NCBI GenBank assembly: GCA_027486835.1
Contig: JAIXOJ010000050.1
Location: 1-46,378, forward strand
DNA: 46,378 nucleotides
Origin: Chitinophagaceae bacterium
GTDB lineage: Bacteria; Bacteroidota; Bacteroidia; Chitinophagales; Chitinophagaceae
Direction: 5' to 3'
Program-made: the position numbers and the translations under genes
In this document: in pieces, positions 8,337 through 16,413 of the stretch
Numbering within the stretch: position 1 is the stretch's first letter
Layout: each line of letters begins with the position of its first letter
The notes under the pieces: model-generated
Told to the model about the DNA's origin: nothing
What the model saw: the letters and a program-made list of their open reading frames with translations, nothing else
Database searches by the model: none

Positions 8337-11054
8337 ATGATTAAGATTCTCAGCAGGTGTTTGATAGCAAGTTTGCTATGTCTGTGTAACACCAATTTAT
8401 TCAGCCAATGTCCCACAAACCTTGATTTTGAAATGGGCGATTTTACCAATTGGGAGTGTTTTATTGGAGATTGTAAAGATACTTTAGGCGAGAATATTAT
8501 GAATCTCAAATTGAGTGTACCAGTGCCAGATAGACATGAAATTATTTCCGCGTCAAGTGTTGGATCATCCCCCAATGACCCTTATGGAGGATTCCCTAAA
8601 TTATGCCCTTATGGAGGAACTTATTCTGTTAAACTAGGCAATGACTCCGTCCATTCTCAGTCCGAGGGATTATCCTACACATTTCAAGTGCCTTTATTGG
8701 TGGATACTTTCACTTTTACCTATTTCTATGCAGTGGTTTTTCAAGACCCGAATCATTCTACATATGAACAACCTCGTTTTTTTGTATCTGCTTATGATGT
8801 ATTAACGGGGAAAGTAATCAACTGCGCTTCCTATGATTATGTATCGAACGCTTCCATACCTGGTTTTCAACAATCTCCAAAAGGAAGAGACGTGCTTTAT
8901 AAAGAATGGACACCAGCTTCGCTACAATTTGCTGGATTGCAGGGCAGACAAGTGCGATTGGAGTTTAAAACTGCCGATTGCACTTTAGGTGGACATTTTG
9001 GTTACGCATACATAGATGTAGGCGCAAGCTGCTTGAATATTTTAGCAAATGCACCTTATTGTGTAGAAACCAACTCTATAATACTCAATGCACCTTATGG
9101 CTTTAAAGATTACATCTGGTATAATAGTGATTACACGCAGGTCGTCGGCAACAACAGAACCGTAACCCTTAGCCCACCACCTGCCACTTTCGGTACTTTT
9201 CATGTAGATGTAAACCCCTACCCCGGGTATGGGTGTAGAGACACATTTCAAGCCTATGTGATGCCGCTTCCTGTACCAGACACTCCCACTGCAGTGGATG
9301 AGTACATCTATTGTCAATATGATTATGCTACCAAACTAACGGCTACCCCAACCAGGGGTAATTCCTTGATTTGGTACCCACCCACAAGCGCAGGGGTAGG
9401 TGTAGATATTGCTCCCATTCCCTCTACAATGGTAGCAGGTGATTTTATTTACTATGTTTCGCAAAAAGTGCTGTATGGTTGTGAAAGCAAGCTGAAAAAG
9501 ATTATTGTCCATATCATTCCTTCGCCCAAAATGTCGCTGCAAGTCAACACGCGAAGGCAGTGTTTCAAAAACAACCTATACAAATTCACCAACCTGAGTA
9601 GCGCCTATGAGAACGCTGAGTTTAATTGGGATTTGGGGGATGGAAAGACGATCAACTCAAAGGTTGATACCAATCTTGCTTATCAATACACCTCCAGTGG
9701 TAGTTATCAAGTTTACTTAACAATAACAAACCAAGGAAAATGCACCTCCAAAACAAGTGTTTCAGTGGTAGTAATCGATAAACCGATTGCTGATTTTAGT
9801 AGGCCACCCATCATTTGTGCTAAACAAACCAATTTGGTACTATTGGATAAATCCAGTTTGACAGGTCCTTCTACCACGCTTACAAGTTGGGAATGGAACA
9901 TAGATGGCAAATACTTTAAGGGTCAAAATCCCACCCCTTTTATCCCCAATAATTATGGTAGCATAAACGTAAAACAATGGGTAAAAACAGCAGAAGGTTG
10001 TGTTTCGGATACCAATAATGTAACTATTCCTGTGTATCAACAACCAAAGTCAGATTTCCTTTTTAGTATTCCATTGTGTAATAACATCATTACTAATTTT
10101 AAAGACCAGAGCCTGTTGATGCCTTCACCGTACAATGAAATGATTATTAAATGGAATTGGCAATTGGGTACTACTGGTGTTGCTACTACTAGTAATCCGT
10201 CCATCTTACTTCCGTATGGCAATAATAAAATTACCTTGATACCAGAAACCAATTTTGGATGCAAAGGCACTACAAAAGACAGCATCATCTTCGTAAATCC
10301 AAAACCCAAAATCGGGCTTACAGTTAGCGATTCCTGTGTGGATACTTGGATCAACTTTGTAGCAAAAGATACATTAAACATCACCAAAAACTGGTTCTGG
10401 AATTTTGGTACTGGACTCTATAATGACGATCCCTTCATTTCCAAAACTTTTAATAAAAAAACGGTCATCGACTTTGTTGTTATGGCTCAAACCAGTAAAG
10501 GTTGTAAAGACACGGTTGTTCGGAAACTATCTATTTATGACAATATTGCTACAGCAGGAAGAGACACAGTGGTAGCTGATGACCAACCAATTCAATTACA
10601 TGCGAATGGATATCCTGGCACTAGCTATCAATGGCAACCTGCCGTAGGGTTAAACAGAACAGATACTGCAGACCCCATTGCTACGCTCCATTGGGAACAA
10701 TTATATAAGCTACGTAGCATTACAAAGGAAGGTTGTGTAAGAGATAGCCGTATTACCATAAAAAGATACGCTGGCCCAGATTTTTACATCCCATCTGCCT
10801 TTACGCCTAATGGTGATGGAATGAACGACCGCTTAACTGTATTCCCTGTAGGCATCAAGGCTTTTGGCAAACTTTCTGTATATGACCGTTGGGGCAAACT
10901 ATTGTATTACACGGAAGATTATACCAAAGGATGGGATGGCACCTACCGAGGATCACCTGTGGAAACAGGTGCTTATGTGGCCGTTGCTTCAGGAGTGGAT
11001 TATAAAGGCAGGACAATGGAAAAGAAAATGACGATTGTTGTTGTAAAACCTTAG
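8337..11054 (+). CDS. Secreted PKD-containing protein with T9SS type B (CHU) C-terminal domain
   Basis: A 905-residue exported protein. Residues 1-24 are a signal peptide (MIKILSRCLIASLLC, cleavage probably after LFSQ). The next ~200 residues start CPTNLDFEMGDFTNWECF, a layout common at the N-terminus of large Bacteroidota surface proteins and probably a beta-sandwich. At least one PKD domain follows (FNWDLGDGKTINS...YQVYLTITN), with related Ig-like or PKD-like modules to about residue 790. The last 90 residues hold the gliding-motility CHU/type B sorting domain: FTPNGDGMNDRL, VYDRWGKLLY, GWDGTYRG, GAYVAVA. This domain directs secretion through the type IX system, usually with release or PorP/SprF-linked display. 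The ligand is unknown. No T9SS component gene is in the window. Confidence 0.9.
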   Translation: MIKILSRCLIASLLCLCNTNLFSQCPTNLDFEMGDFTNWECFIGDCKDTLGENIMNLKLSVPVPDRHEIISASSVGSSPNDPYGGFPKLCPYGGTYSVKLGNDSVHSQSEGLSYTFQVPLLVDTFTFTYFYAVVFQDPNHSTYEQPRFFVSAYDVLTGKVINCASYDYVSNASIPGFQQSPKGRDVLYKEWTPASLQFAGLQGRQVRLEFKTADCTLGGHFGYAYIDVGASCLNILANAPYCVETNSIILNAPYGFKDYIWYNSDYTQVVGNNRTVTLSPPPATFGTFHVDVNPYPGYGCRDTFQAYVMPLPVPDTPTAVDEYIYCQYDYATKLTATPTRGNSLIWYPPTSAGVGVDIAPIPSTMVAGDFIYYVSQKVLYGCESKLKKIIVHIIPSPKMSLQVNTRRQCFKNNLYKFTNLSSAYENAEFNWDLGDGKTINSKVDTNLAYQYTSSGSYQVYLTITNQGKCTSKTSVSVVVIDKPIADFSRPPIICAKQTNLVLLDKSSLTGPSTTLTSWEWNIDGKYFKGQNPTPFIPNNYGSINVKQWVKTAEGCVSDTNNVTIPVYQQPKSDFLFSIPLCNNIITNFKDQSLLMPSPYNEMIIKWNWQLGTTGVATTSNPSILLPYGNNKITLIPETNFGCKGTTKDSIIFVNPKPKIGLTVSDSCVDTWINFVAKDTLNITKNWFWNFGTGLYNDDPFISKTFNKKTVIDFVVMAQTSKGCKDTVVRKLSIYDNIATAGRDTVVADDQPIQLHANGYPGTSYQWQPAVGLNRTDTADPIATLHWEQLYKLRSITKEGCVRDSRITIKRYAGPDFYIPSAFTPNGDGMNDRLTVFPVGIKAFGKLSVYDRWGKLLYYTEDYTKGWDGTYRGSPVETGAYVAVASGVDYKGRTMEKKMTIVVVKP

Positions 11055-11117
11055 TAGATTTTCACTTCAATAGTTTGAAAGTAATAATGATGCTTAAATG
11101 TTTTAGCCTCCTTCGCT

Positions 11118-11150
11118 AACGATAATAGGGTTTGAAACCCTATTATCGTT
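11118..11150. terminator. Perfect 16-bp hairpin, REP-like family member 1
   Basis: Two 16-base arms pair perfectly around a single G. The core ATAGGGTTTGAAACCCTAT is shared with the hairpin at 12517-12547, but the outer stem differs (AACGAT/ATCGTT here). It lies 63 bp past the stop of the T9SS-B protein gene and may terminate its transcript, though no T-run follows. Confidence 0.75.
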
Positions 11151-11366
11151 GAACCGAATGTTCTAAGCGAATAAAAATTAGCACCAAAGCATTCAACATA
11201 TCGCTATTCATTCCAACCCCCTTTTAGTACCAAAAACCTAGAATAAGGTACTTACTTACCTAAGCTGCTTTAGGCATATACCCACCGCGACGGACTGGTG
11301 CGTTGGGTATAAACTTGGATAAAATGGCTTAATTATTACCATTCTACTAGCCTGTAGATAAATCTC

Positions 11367-11374
11367 TACTTTTG
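11367..11374 (+). promoter_or_regulatory. Bacteroidota -7 box TACTTTTG for ruvB
   Basis: Exact match to TAnnTTTG, ending 6 nt before the ATG at 11381. It overlaps the alternative TTG start at 11372 and so argues against that start. No clear -33 TTG was found. Confidence 0.6.
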
Positions 11375-11380
11375 GAAGCA

Positions 11381-12412
11381 ATGGCAAATGAAAATTTACA
11401 TAAGACAGAACCCCTTACTAGTGCTGATAAGGAATTTGAAAATACCATACGGCCTTCGGCCATCATTGAGTTTAGTGGACAACCCCAACTCATAGAAAAC
11501 CTACTCATTTTTATTAAAGCAGCCAAAATAAGAGGTGAAGCATTGGATCATGTGTTGTTTCACGGCCCTCCTGGATTGGGGAAGACCACTTTAAGCCGTA
11601 TTGTAGCCAATGAATTGGGCGTAAACATTAAAGAAACCAGCGGCCCTGTTATTGAAAAACCTGGTGATTTGGCGGGTTTGTTAACTGGTTTACAGGCAAA
11701 TGATGTACTGTTTATTGATGAAATACATCGACTGAGTACCGTGGTGGAAGAATACCTATATGCTGCTATGGAGGACTTCCGCATAGACATTATGATTGAT
11801 TCTGGCCCGAATGCCCGCAGTATTCAACTGAATCTAAATCCCTTTACGCTCGTAGGTGCCACTACCCGCAGTGGCTTATTAACCGCCCCCCTCCTATCCC
11901 GTTTTGGCATTAAGTCTAGACTAGAATACTATGATACGGCTACACTGAAAAAAATTATTCAACGTAGTGCGGCCATATTAAATACGACCATAAAAGAGGA
12001 TGCGGCACACGAAATTGCGAGAAGAAGCCGTGGTACGCCTCGTATTGCCAACGGCTTACTAAGAAGGGTGCGTGATTTTGCACAGGTACTGAATGATGGC
12101 GAAATTGACCTCGGCATTACCCAGCATGGACTCAAAGCCCTCAATGTGGATGAACACGGATTGGATGAAATGGACAACCGCATTTTAGCCGCCATCATTG
12201 AGAAATTCAAAGGGGGGCCAGTAGGCTTAACTACCATTGCCACAGCAGTGGGCGAAGAACCTGGCACCATTGAAGAAGTGTATGAACCCTTCTTGATAAA
12301 AGAGGGCTTTTTGCAACGAACCCCTAGAGGTCGAGAAGCCACCGAAAAAGCTTACACGCACCTAGGATTGAAACCTTTTGGAGGAAAGCATCCTAATTTA
12401 TTTGCTCAGTAG
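11381..12412 (+). CDS. ruvB: Holliday junction branch migration helicase RuvB
   Basis: A 343-residue AAA+ motor that drives branch migration of Holliday junctions with RuvA. Walker A is at 62-70 (GPPGLGKTT), Walker [11 protein letters not shown] at 110-119, and sensor 1 GATTRSG about 40 residues later. The winged-helix DNA-binding domain closes the protein ([16 protein letters not shown], then FLQRTPRGR). I chose the ATG at 11381 ([10 protein letters not shown]) because the TTG three codons earlier lies inside a -7 promoter box. Length and motifs are normal. ruvA and ruvC are not in the window. Hairpins of one sequence family lie upstream and downstream. Confidence 0.97.
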   Translation: MANENLHKTEPLTSADKEFENTIRPSAIIEFSGQPQLIENLLIFIKAAKIRGEALDHVLFHGPPGLGKTTLSRIVANELGVNIKETSGPVIEKPGDLAGLLTGLQANDVLFIDEIHRLSTVVEEYLYAAMEDFRIDIMIDSGPNARSIQLNLNPFTLVGATTRSGLLTAPLLSRFGIKSRLEYYDTATLKKIIQRSAAILNTTIKEDAAHEIARRSRGTPRIANGLLRRVRDFAQVLNDGEIDLGITQHGLKALNVDEHGLDEMDNRILAAIIEKFKGGPVGLTTIATAVGEEPGTIEEVYEPFLIKEGFLQRTPRGREATEKAYTHLGLKPFGGKHPNLFAQ

Positions 12413-12451
12413 GTTGTAGGTGTTTGGTGCTAGGTATTAGGTGTTTGGTTT
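12410..12451 (+). repeat. G/T-rich short-period repeat after ruvB
   Basis: A low-complexity run built on TAGGT/TTGGT, including the 12-bp sequence TAGGTGTTTGGT twice (12417-12428 and 12438-12449). A similar run follows the polyprenyl synthase gene at about 20316-20375. Confidence 0.6.
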
Positions 12452-12516
12452 AAGACGGTAAACTCAAAATAGTAGGTAAATTAGGGTTTACGAAAGCTTT
12501 ACATACTATAGTTTCA

Positions 12517-12547
12517 ACTTTTATAGGGTTTGAAACCCTATAAAAGT
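12517..12547. terminator. Perfect 15-bp hairpin, REP-like family member 2
   Basis: Arms ACTTTTATAGGGTTT and AAACCCTATAAAAGT pair perfectly around one G. It shares the core of the hairpin at 11118-11150 while its outer stem is different but still fully paired. Located 105 bp after ruvB. Confidence 0.75.
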
Positions 12548-12746
12548 ATGCGAAGAATCAGAAAAAACATGCTTACCCCATTGGATACTGTGTTTAAACT
12601 GATCATAGAATCTTCTGAGTGACTCGCTTGGACGAAAATTATTCATAGAAATTCTTCAACCTAATAGCTTGAACCAAAAAACCAAAATAATTTCCCTCAA
12701 ACTACTTGCATAATTGCTACCCATCCTTTTGCTTTTTGCTAATCAC

Positions 12747-12784
12747 AAAAACCCCTTCAGGTTATAGCAACGTGAGGGGGTTTT
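12747..12784 (-). terminator. Rho-independent terminator of the OPT transporter gene
   Basis: A 12-bp stem with one G-T pair (AAAACCCCTTCA with TGAGGGGGTTTT) around a 14-base loop, followed on the minus strand by a short T-run. It lies 25 bp past the stop codon at 12810. Confidence 0.8.
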
Positions 12785-12809
12785 GATATACTATTACTTA
12801 TTCGTGCAT

Positions 12810-14864
12810 TTAGGGTAATTCAGGCGCATCGTCTTTTTGCAATCCTATCCTATAAAGCACTAGCCCCATGGCAAGAAAGAAAGCCACACCCATTAGAAAG
12901 TAGCCTTCTGGGGTTAACATACGGCTAAAAGTACCTTCCATATCTACTTTTTCCAAGAAAGAATTACCCGATTCGCTGCCACTAATAAAGGCAATAACTA
13001 CTCCAGCCACTGCACCACCAGCTACCAAGCCTGTTGCAAACAAATTGCCTTTGCCCAATTCTTCTTCCTCTGCGGTTTTGGTACTGGTACTTTTTTGTTC
13101 AACAAATCCCCTAATGGCACCACCGATGGCAATGGGCAAAGTGGTACTTAATGGCAAATAAGCACCAACGGCAAAACTGAGTGATTTAATGCCACACAAT
13201 TCTAACACAATGGACAAAAACACACCTACAAATACATACTGCCAATCCAGGTTTTGGGAGAGGATTCCTTTGATAAAAGTGGCCATCAACGTAGCTTGAG
13301 GAGCAGGATATTTTTCTGTACCAATGGCATGATGGATACCTTGTTGCACCATTTCTGATGTTGGTTTATCTAAAAATTTAATGGTAAGTCCAATAACGAC
13401 GGAGGAAACAATCGCACCAATAAACAAAGCAATCTGTTGGTTGCGGGGTGTAGCACCCACTATGTAGCCACTTTTCAAATCCTGTGAAGTGGCCCCTGCA
13501 TTGGCGGCAGCAATACAAATCATACCGCCTACTACCAACACCAAGGGTTCAAACTGCACGCCCGTCCAGCCTACACTTAGGAAAATGAGGCTGGTGCCCA
13601 TCACTGTTGCAATGGTCATTCCACTAATGGGATTATTACTGGAGCCAATTAATCCCACTATTCGCGAAGAAACGGTTACAAACAATGCCCCAAAAATCAA
13701 TACCAGCACACCTATTAATAGTTTTTGTAAAAAGCTATCACCTGGCACTTGGGGCAATAGCGTAATCAACAACACCAAGGCCAAACTGCCTATACCCACT
13801 ATTTTAATATCCAAATCTTTATCCGTTCTCAGGATAACCGTTTCATTGTTGCCTTTATTTGCTTTGATGGAACCAATACTACCCTGTATGGACTTTACAA
13901 TGGTAGGAATGGTCTTTATCAACGTGATAATACCACCTGCTGCAACTGAACCTGCCCCAATTTGTCGGATAAATGCATAATAAATGGCTACGGAATAATC
14001 GGAAAAGCTGTGGGTAACTGGATTCCAACCGCCCTTTCCTCCAGCTTGAGCAATATCGTGTAAATACCCAAGTTTGTGCAATTGTGTGGCAATCACATCT
14101 GCTGGCACAAGGGTTGCCAATAGGGGAATCAATACCAACCAACTTAAAACACCACCTGCCACCAATACACCAGCTATTCGAGGGCCGATGATGTAGCCTA
14201 CTCCAAGATATTCGGGGGTAATTTCTCCGCTTATTTTGGCCGAAGGAAAGAATTTATTGGTTTGTTTAGTGAGGTAAAAAGGTGTTTCTGCAATTAGGTG
14301 CAGCACTTTTTGTAACAATGCATAGAGGAAAGAAACCCCCAAGCCCCAGAAGGCCGTTTTTGCAAAATCGCCCCCTTTTTCTCCAGCTTTCAATACATCG
14401 CCACAAGCTGTACCCTCGGGATAAGGTAGGTTATCATGTTCATTCACAATTAATGCGCGCCGCAATGGCACCATCAAGAGCGTTCCTAATAATCCACCGA
14501 TGATGGCCAAAATCAAGATGGTGAGGTAATTGAAATATTCTGCACTGTCTGGGGATGAAAGGAATAAAAAACCTGGCAAAGTAAAAGCCACCCCAGCCGC
14601 TATGCTTTCGCCAGCAGAGCCAGTAGTTTGAATGATGTTGTTTTCAAGAATGGTGGTCTTTAAAAACTTCCTACCCAAGGTAATGGCTATAACGGCAATA
14701 GGTATGGAGGCAGAAACCGTTAGCCCTGCTTTGAGCGCTAAATAAACCGTGGCTGCGCCAAAAATGACCCCAAACAAACTACCAATCAAGATGGACTTGA
14801 AGGTTAATTCTTTCATACTTTCTTGCGCACTAATAAAAGGCTTGAAGATTTTTTTCTGTTCCAT
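12810..14864 (-). CDS. OPT-family oligopeptide transporter
   Basis: A 684-residue polytopic membrane protein of the OPT superfamily, which imports oligopeptides or metal chelates with cations. About 15-16 hydrophobic segments can be counted. The N-terminus (ELTFKSILIGSLFGVIFGAA) and the downstream NIIQTTGSAGESIAAGVAF and NLPYPEGTACGDVLKAGEKG are hallmark OPT motifs of the bacterial subfamily. Length is typical. The C-terminus is a short charged tail after the last TM. It is transcribed alone, with its own terminator and convergent to ruvB. Substrate cannot be read from the sequence; bacterial members are usually annotated as di- or oligopeptide transporters. Confidence 0.93.
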   Translation of the reverse strand: MEQKKIFKPFISAQESMKELTFKSILIGSLFGVIFGAATVYLALKAGLTVSASIPIAVIAITLGRKFLKTTILENNIIQTTGSAGESIAAGVAFTLPGFLFLSSPDSAEYFNYLTILILAIIGGLLGTLLMVPLRRALIVNEHDNLPYPEGTACGDVLKAGEKGGDFAKTAFWGLGVSFLYALLQKVLHLIAETPFYLTKQTNKFFPSAKISGEITPEYLGVGYIIGPRIAGVLVAGGVLSWLVLIPLLATLVPADVIATQLHKLGYLHDIAQAGGKGGWNPVTHSFSDYSVAIYYAFIRQIGAGSVAAGGIITLIKTIPTIVKSIQGSIGSIKANKGNNETVILRTDKDLDIKIVGIGSLALVLLITLLPQVPGDSFLQKLLIGVLVLIFGALFVTVSSRIVGLIGSSNNPISGMTIATVMGTSLIFLSVGWTGVQFEPLVLVVGGMICIAAANAGATSQDLKSGYIVGATPRNQQIALFIGAIVSSVVIGLTIKFLDKPTSEMVQQGIHHAIGTEKYPAPQATLMATFIKGILSQNLDWQYVFVGVFLSIVLELCGIKSLSFAVGAYLPLSTTLPIAIGGAIRGFVEQKSTSTKTAEEEELGKGNLFATGLVAGGAVAGVVIAFISGSESGNSFLEKVDMEGTFSRMLTPEGYFLMGVAFFLAMGLVLYRIGLQKDDAPELP

Positions 14865-15240
14865 TTAATTTCTTTACTAACCATGAATTAAAGACCATTT
14901 GTAGCACCTATGTGTGATAAAATGACCGTTACACGAACTGCACAATAATAAACTAGAAATCGTATCGGGGAAAGATTTATTACCATCCATCTATCTAGCT
15001 CATCTTTGGCACAAAATACCTCACCAACGGCATAGCTAATAATATCAATGGGGTAACTCCTTTTGCACCCTAATAGAATTAACCTATTAACTGAATGTTT
15101 TTTTAGATTATTGGTTATAGGAAGACAACTTTTTGCTATTTTAAACTTGCAAGCCTGAAGTCAATTCATTGGTTAGATAAACCTCAACAAGAAAAAATCA
15201 TTCTCCAATACATACTACAAAATCGCTATCAACCAAATTT
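14865..15240. other. Intergenic region upstream of the OPT gene
   Basis: 376 bp of AT-rich DNA between the OPT transporter start and the 42-bp satellite. No gene, hairpin or repeat recognised; the OPT promoter should be here. Confidence 0.4.
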
Positions 15241-15256
15241 TGTTTTCAAAAAAATG

Positions 15257-15573
15257 GGTCGTGGCACGTGCTACGTACCAGTTTTTTTTTGGAAACCCTA
15301 TCGTGGCACGTGCTACGTACCAGTTTATTTTAGAAAACCCTATCGTAGCACGTGCTACGTACCATTTTATTTTTGAAAACTGGGTCATAGCACGTGCTAC
15401 GTACCACTTTATTTTTGAAAACTGGGTCGTGGCACGTGCTACGTACCACTTTATTTTTAAAAACCCTGTCATGGCACGTGCTACGTACCAGTTTTTTTTT
15501 TAAACCCTGTCATGGCACGTGCTACGTACCATTTTATTTTAGAAAACTGGGTCATGGCACGTGCTACGTACCA
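15257..15573. repeat. Eight-copy 42-bp satellite with palindromic core
   Basis: The motif GCACGTGCTACGTACCA occurs eight times, beginning at 15264, 15306, 15348, 15390, 15432, 15474, 15515 and 15557, a period of 42 bp with a single 41. GCACGTGC is palindromic and extends to CGTAGCACGTGCTACG (16 bp, perfect) in copy 3. Spacers are A/T-rich and end in either AACCCT or ACTGGG. Because 42 is divisible by three, both strands stay open and both read V-A-R-A-T. I treat this as satellite DNA, not genes. Confidence 0.95.
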
Positions 15574-15599
15574 GTTTTTGAAAAAGAAAATTCTCCTTG

Positions 15600-16413
15600 C
15601 AAGCGTATCGTTCTTGATTTATTTTTTCCTTTAGCCCAAACTCATGTATAGAGAGAGAAATTTTTTTAAACAATTAATGTAGCAAGCTTCATCCTCTGTC
15701 ATTTAATTTTGACGAATTGAAACAAACCCAAAGGTTTAAATATTTATAGCAAAAAACACGAACATTACTTTTGACACTATTGGCATCGTAACTATCACGT
15801 TCTACCATTATTGTTTACACATCAAATGCTTTTAGGATGAATTGTAATCCTCGATAGTATTTAGCTGAGGGTATTTATTATACAATTGGCTAGAGTAGAA
15901 ATAAAAAGACGCTTATGAATGCAGCTCACTCATCATCATGCTAAACTAGAAGACATTGATGCTTCATCTTAACGAAAATTGAAGCCATGCTTATGGAGGT
16001 ATTTAGTACTTCATAAACTTTTAAAAAAAATACACTACCCGCAGTACACATGTTGGTATTCCGTTTGCATTTACTTAATACCATTTAAAGTAGAATAGAC
16101 TCCCAACCACCCCATTCTTTTCAATTATTAAACAGTCTATTTATTTTATGTAGCTAATCCGCATATAGCAAAAGGGCAAGTCGGTTGCAGCTATTCTATT
16201 TTACAAAACAATACGATATATCAAGTTAGGTAAAGATTGTAGCGCAATCGAAGGTTTCGGTGTAATTGAATCATTTTATGTGTTCAACGTTGCAGAAAGC
16301 CATACACGAAAATAAAATGCGAAAAATCTTGCATTTTCCTATTAGCCTAATGGTGTAATCTCCTATTTTCGGGCGGCAACCTAATTAACATTTTATCAAC
16401 CAATTACCAAAGC
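15600..16413. other. 814-bp intergenic region before the PAS/GAF gene
   Basis: AT-rich, with stops in every frame and no recognised RNA or repeat. TATTTTCG at 16364-16371 is one base off the -7 consensus and would give a leader of about 40 nt for the gene at 16414. Confidence 0.4.

Noticed and set aside
12410-12451. TAGGT-rich run as a telomere-like or iteron origin
   Set aside because: Irregular, short and similar to another run after an unrelated gene; no DnaA-type boxes or replication gene near.
13489-13980. 163-codon plus-strand frame opposite the OPT gene
   Set aside because: Shadow of the transporter; low-complexity composition from antisense of hydrophobic codons.
15215-15503. Peptide with VARATY repeats on one strand and WYVARAT on the other
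   Set aside because: Both strands open only because the period is a multiple of three and the core is palindromic; a real gene would show constraint on one strand.
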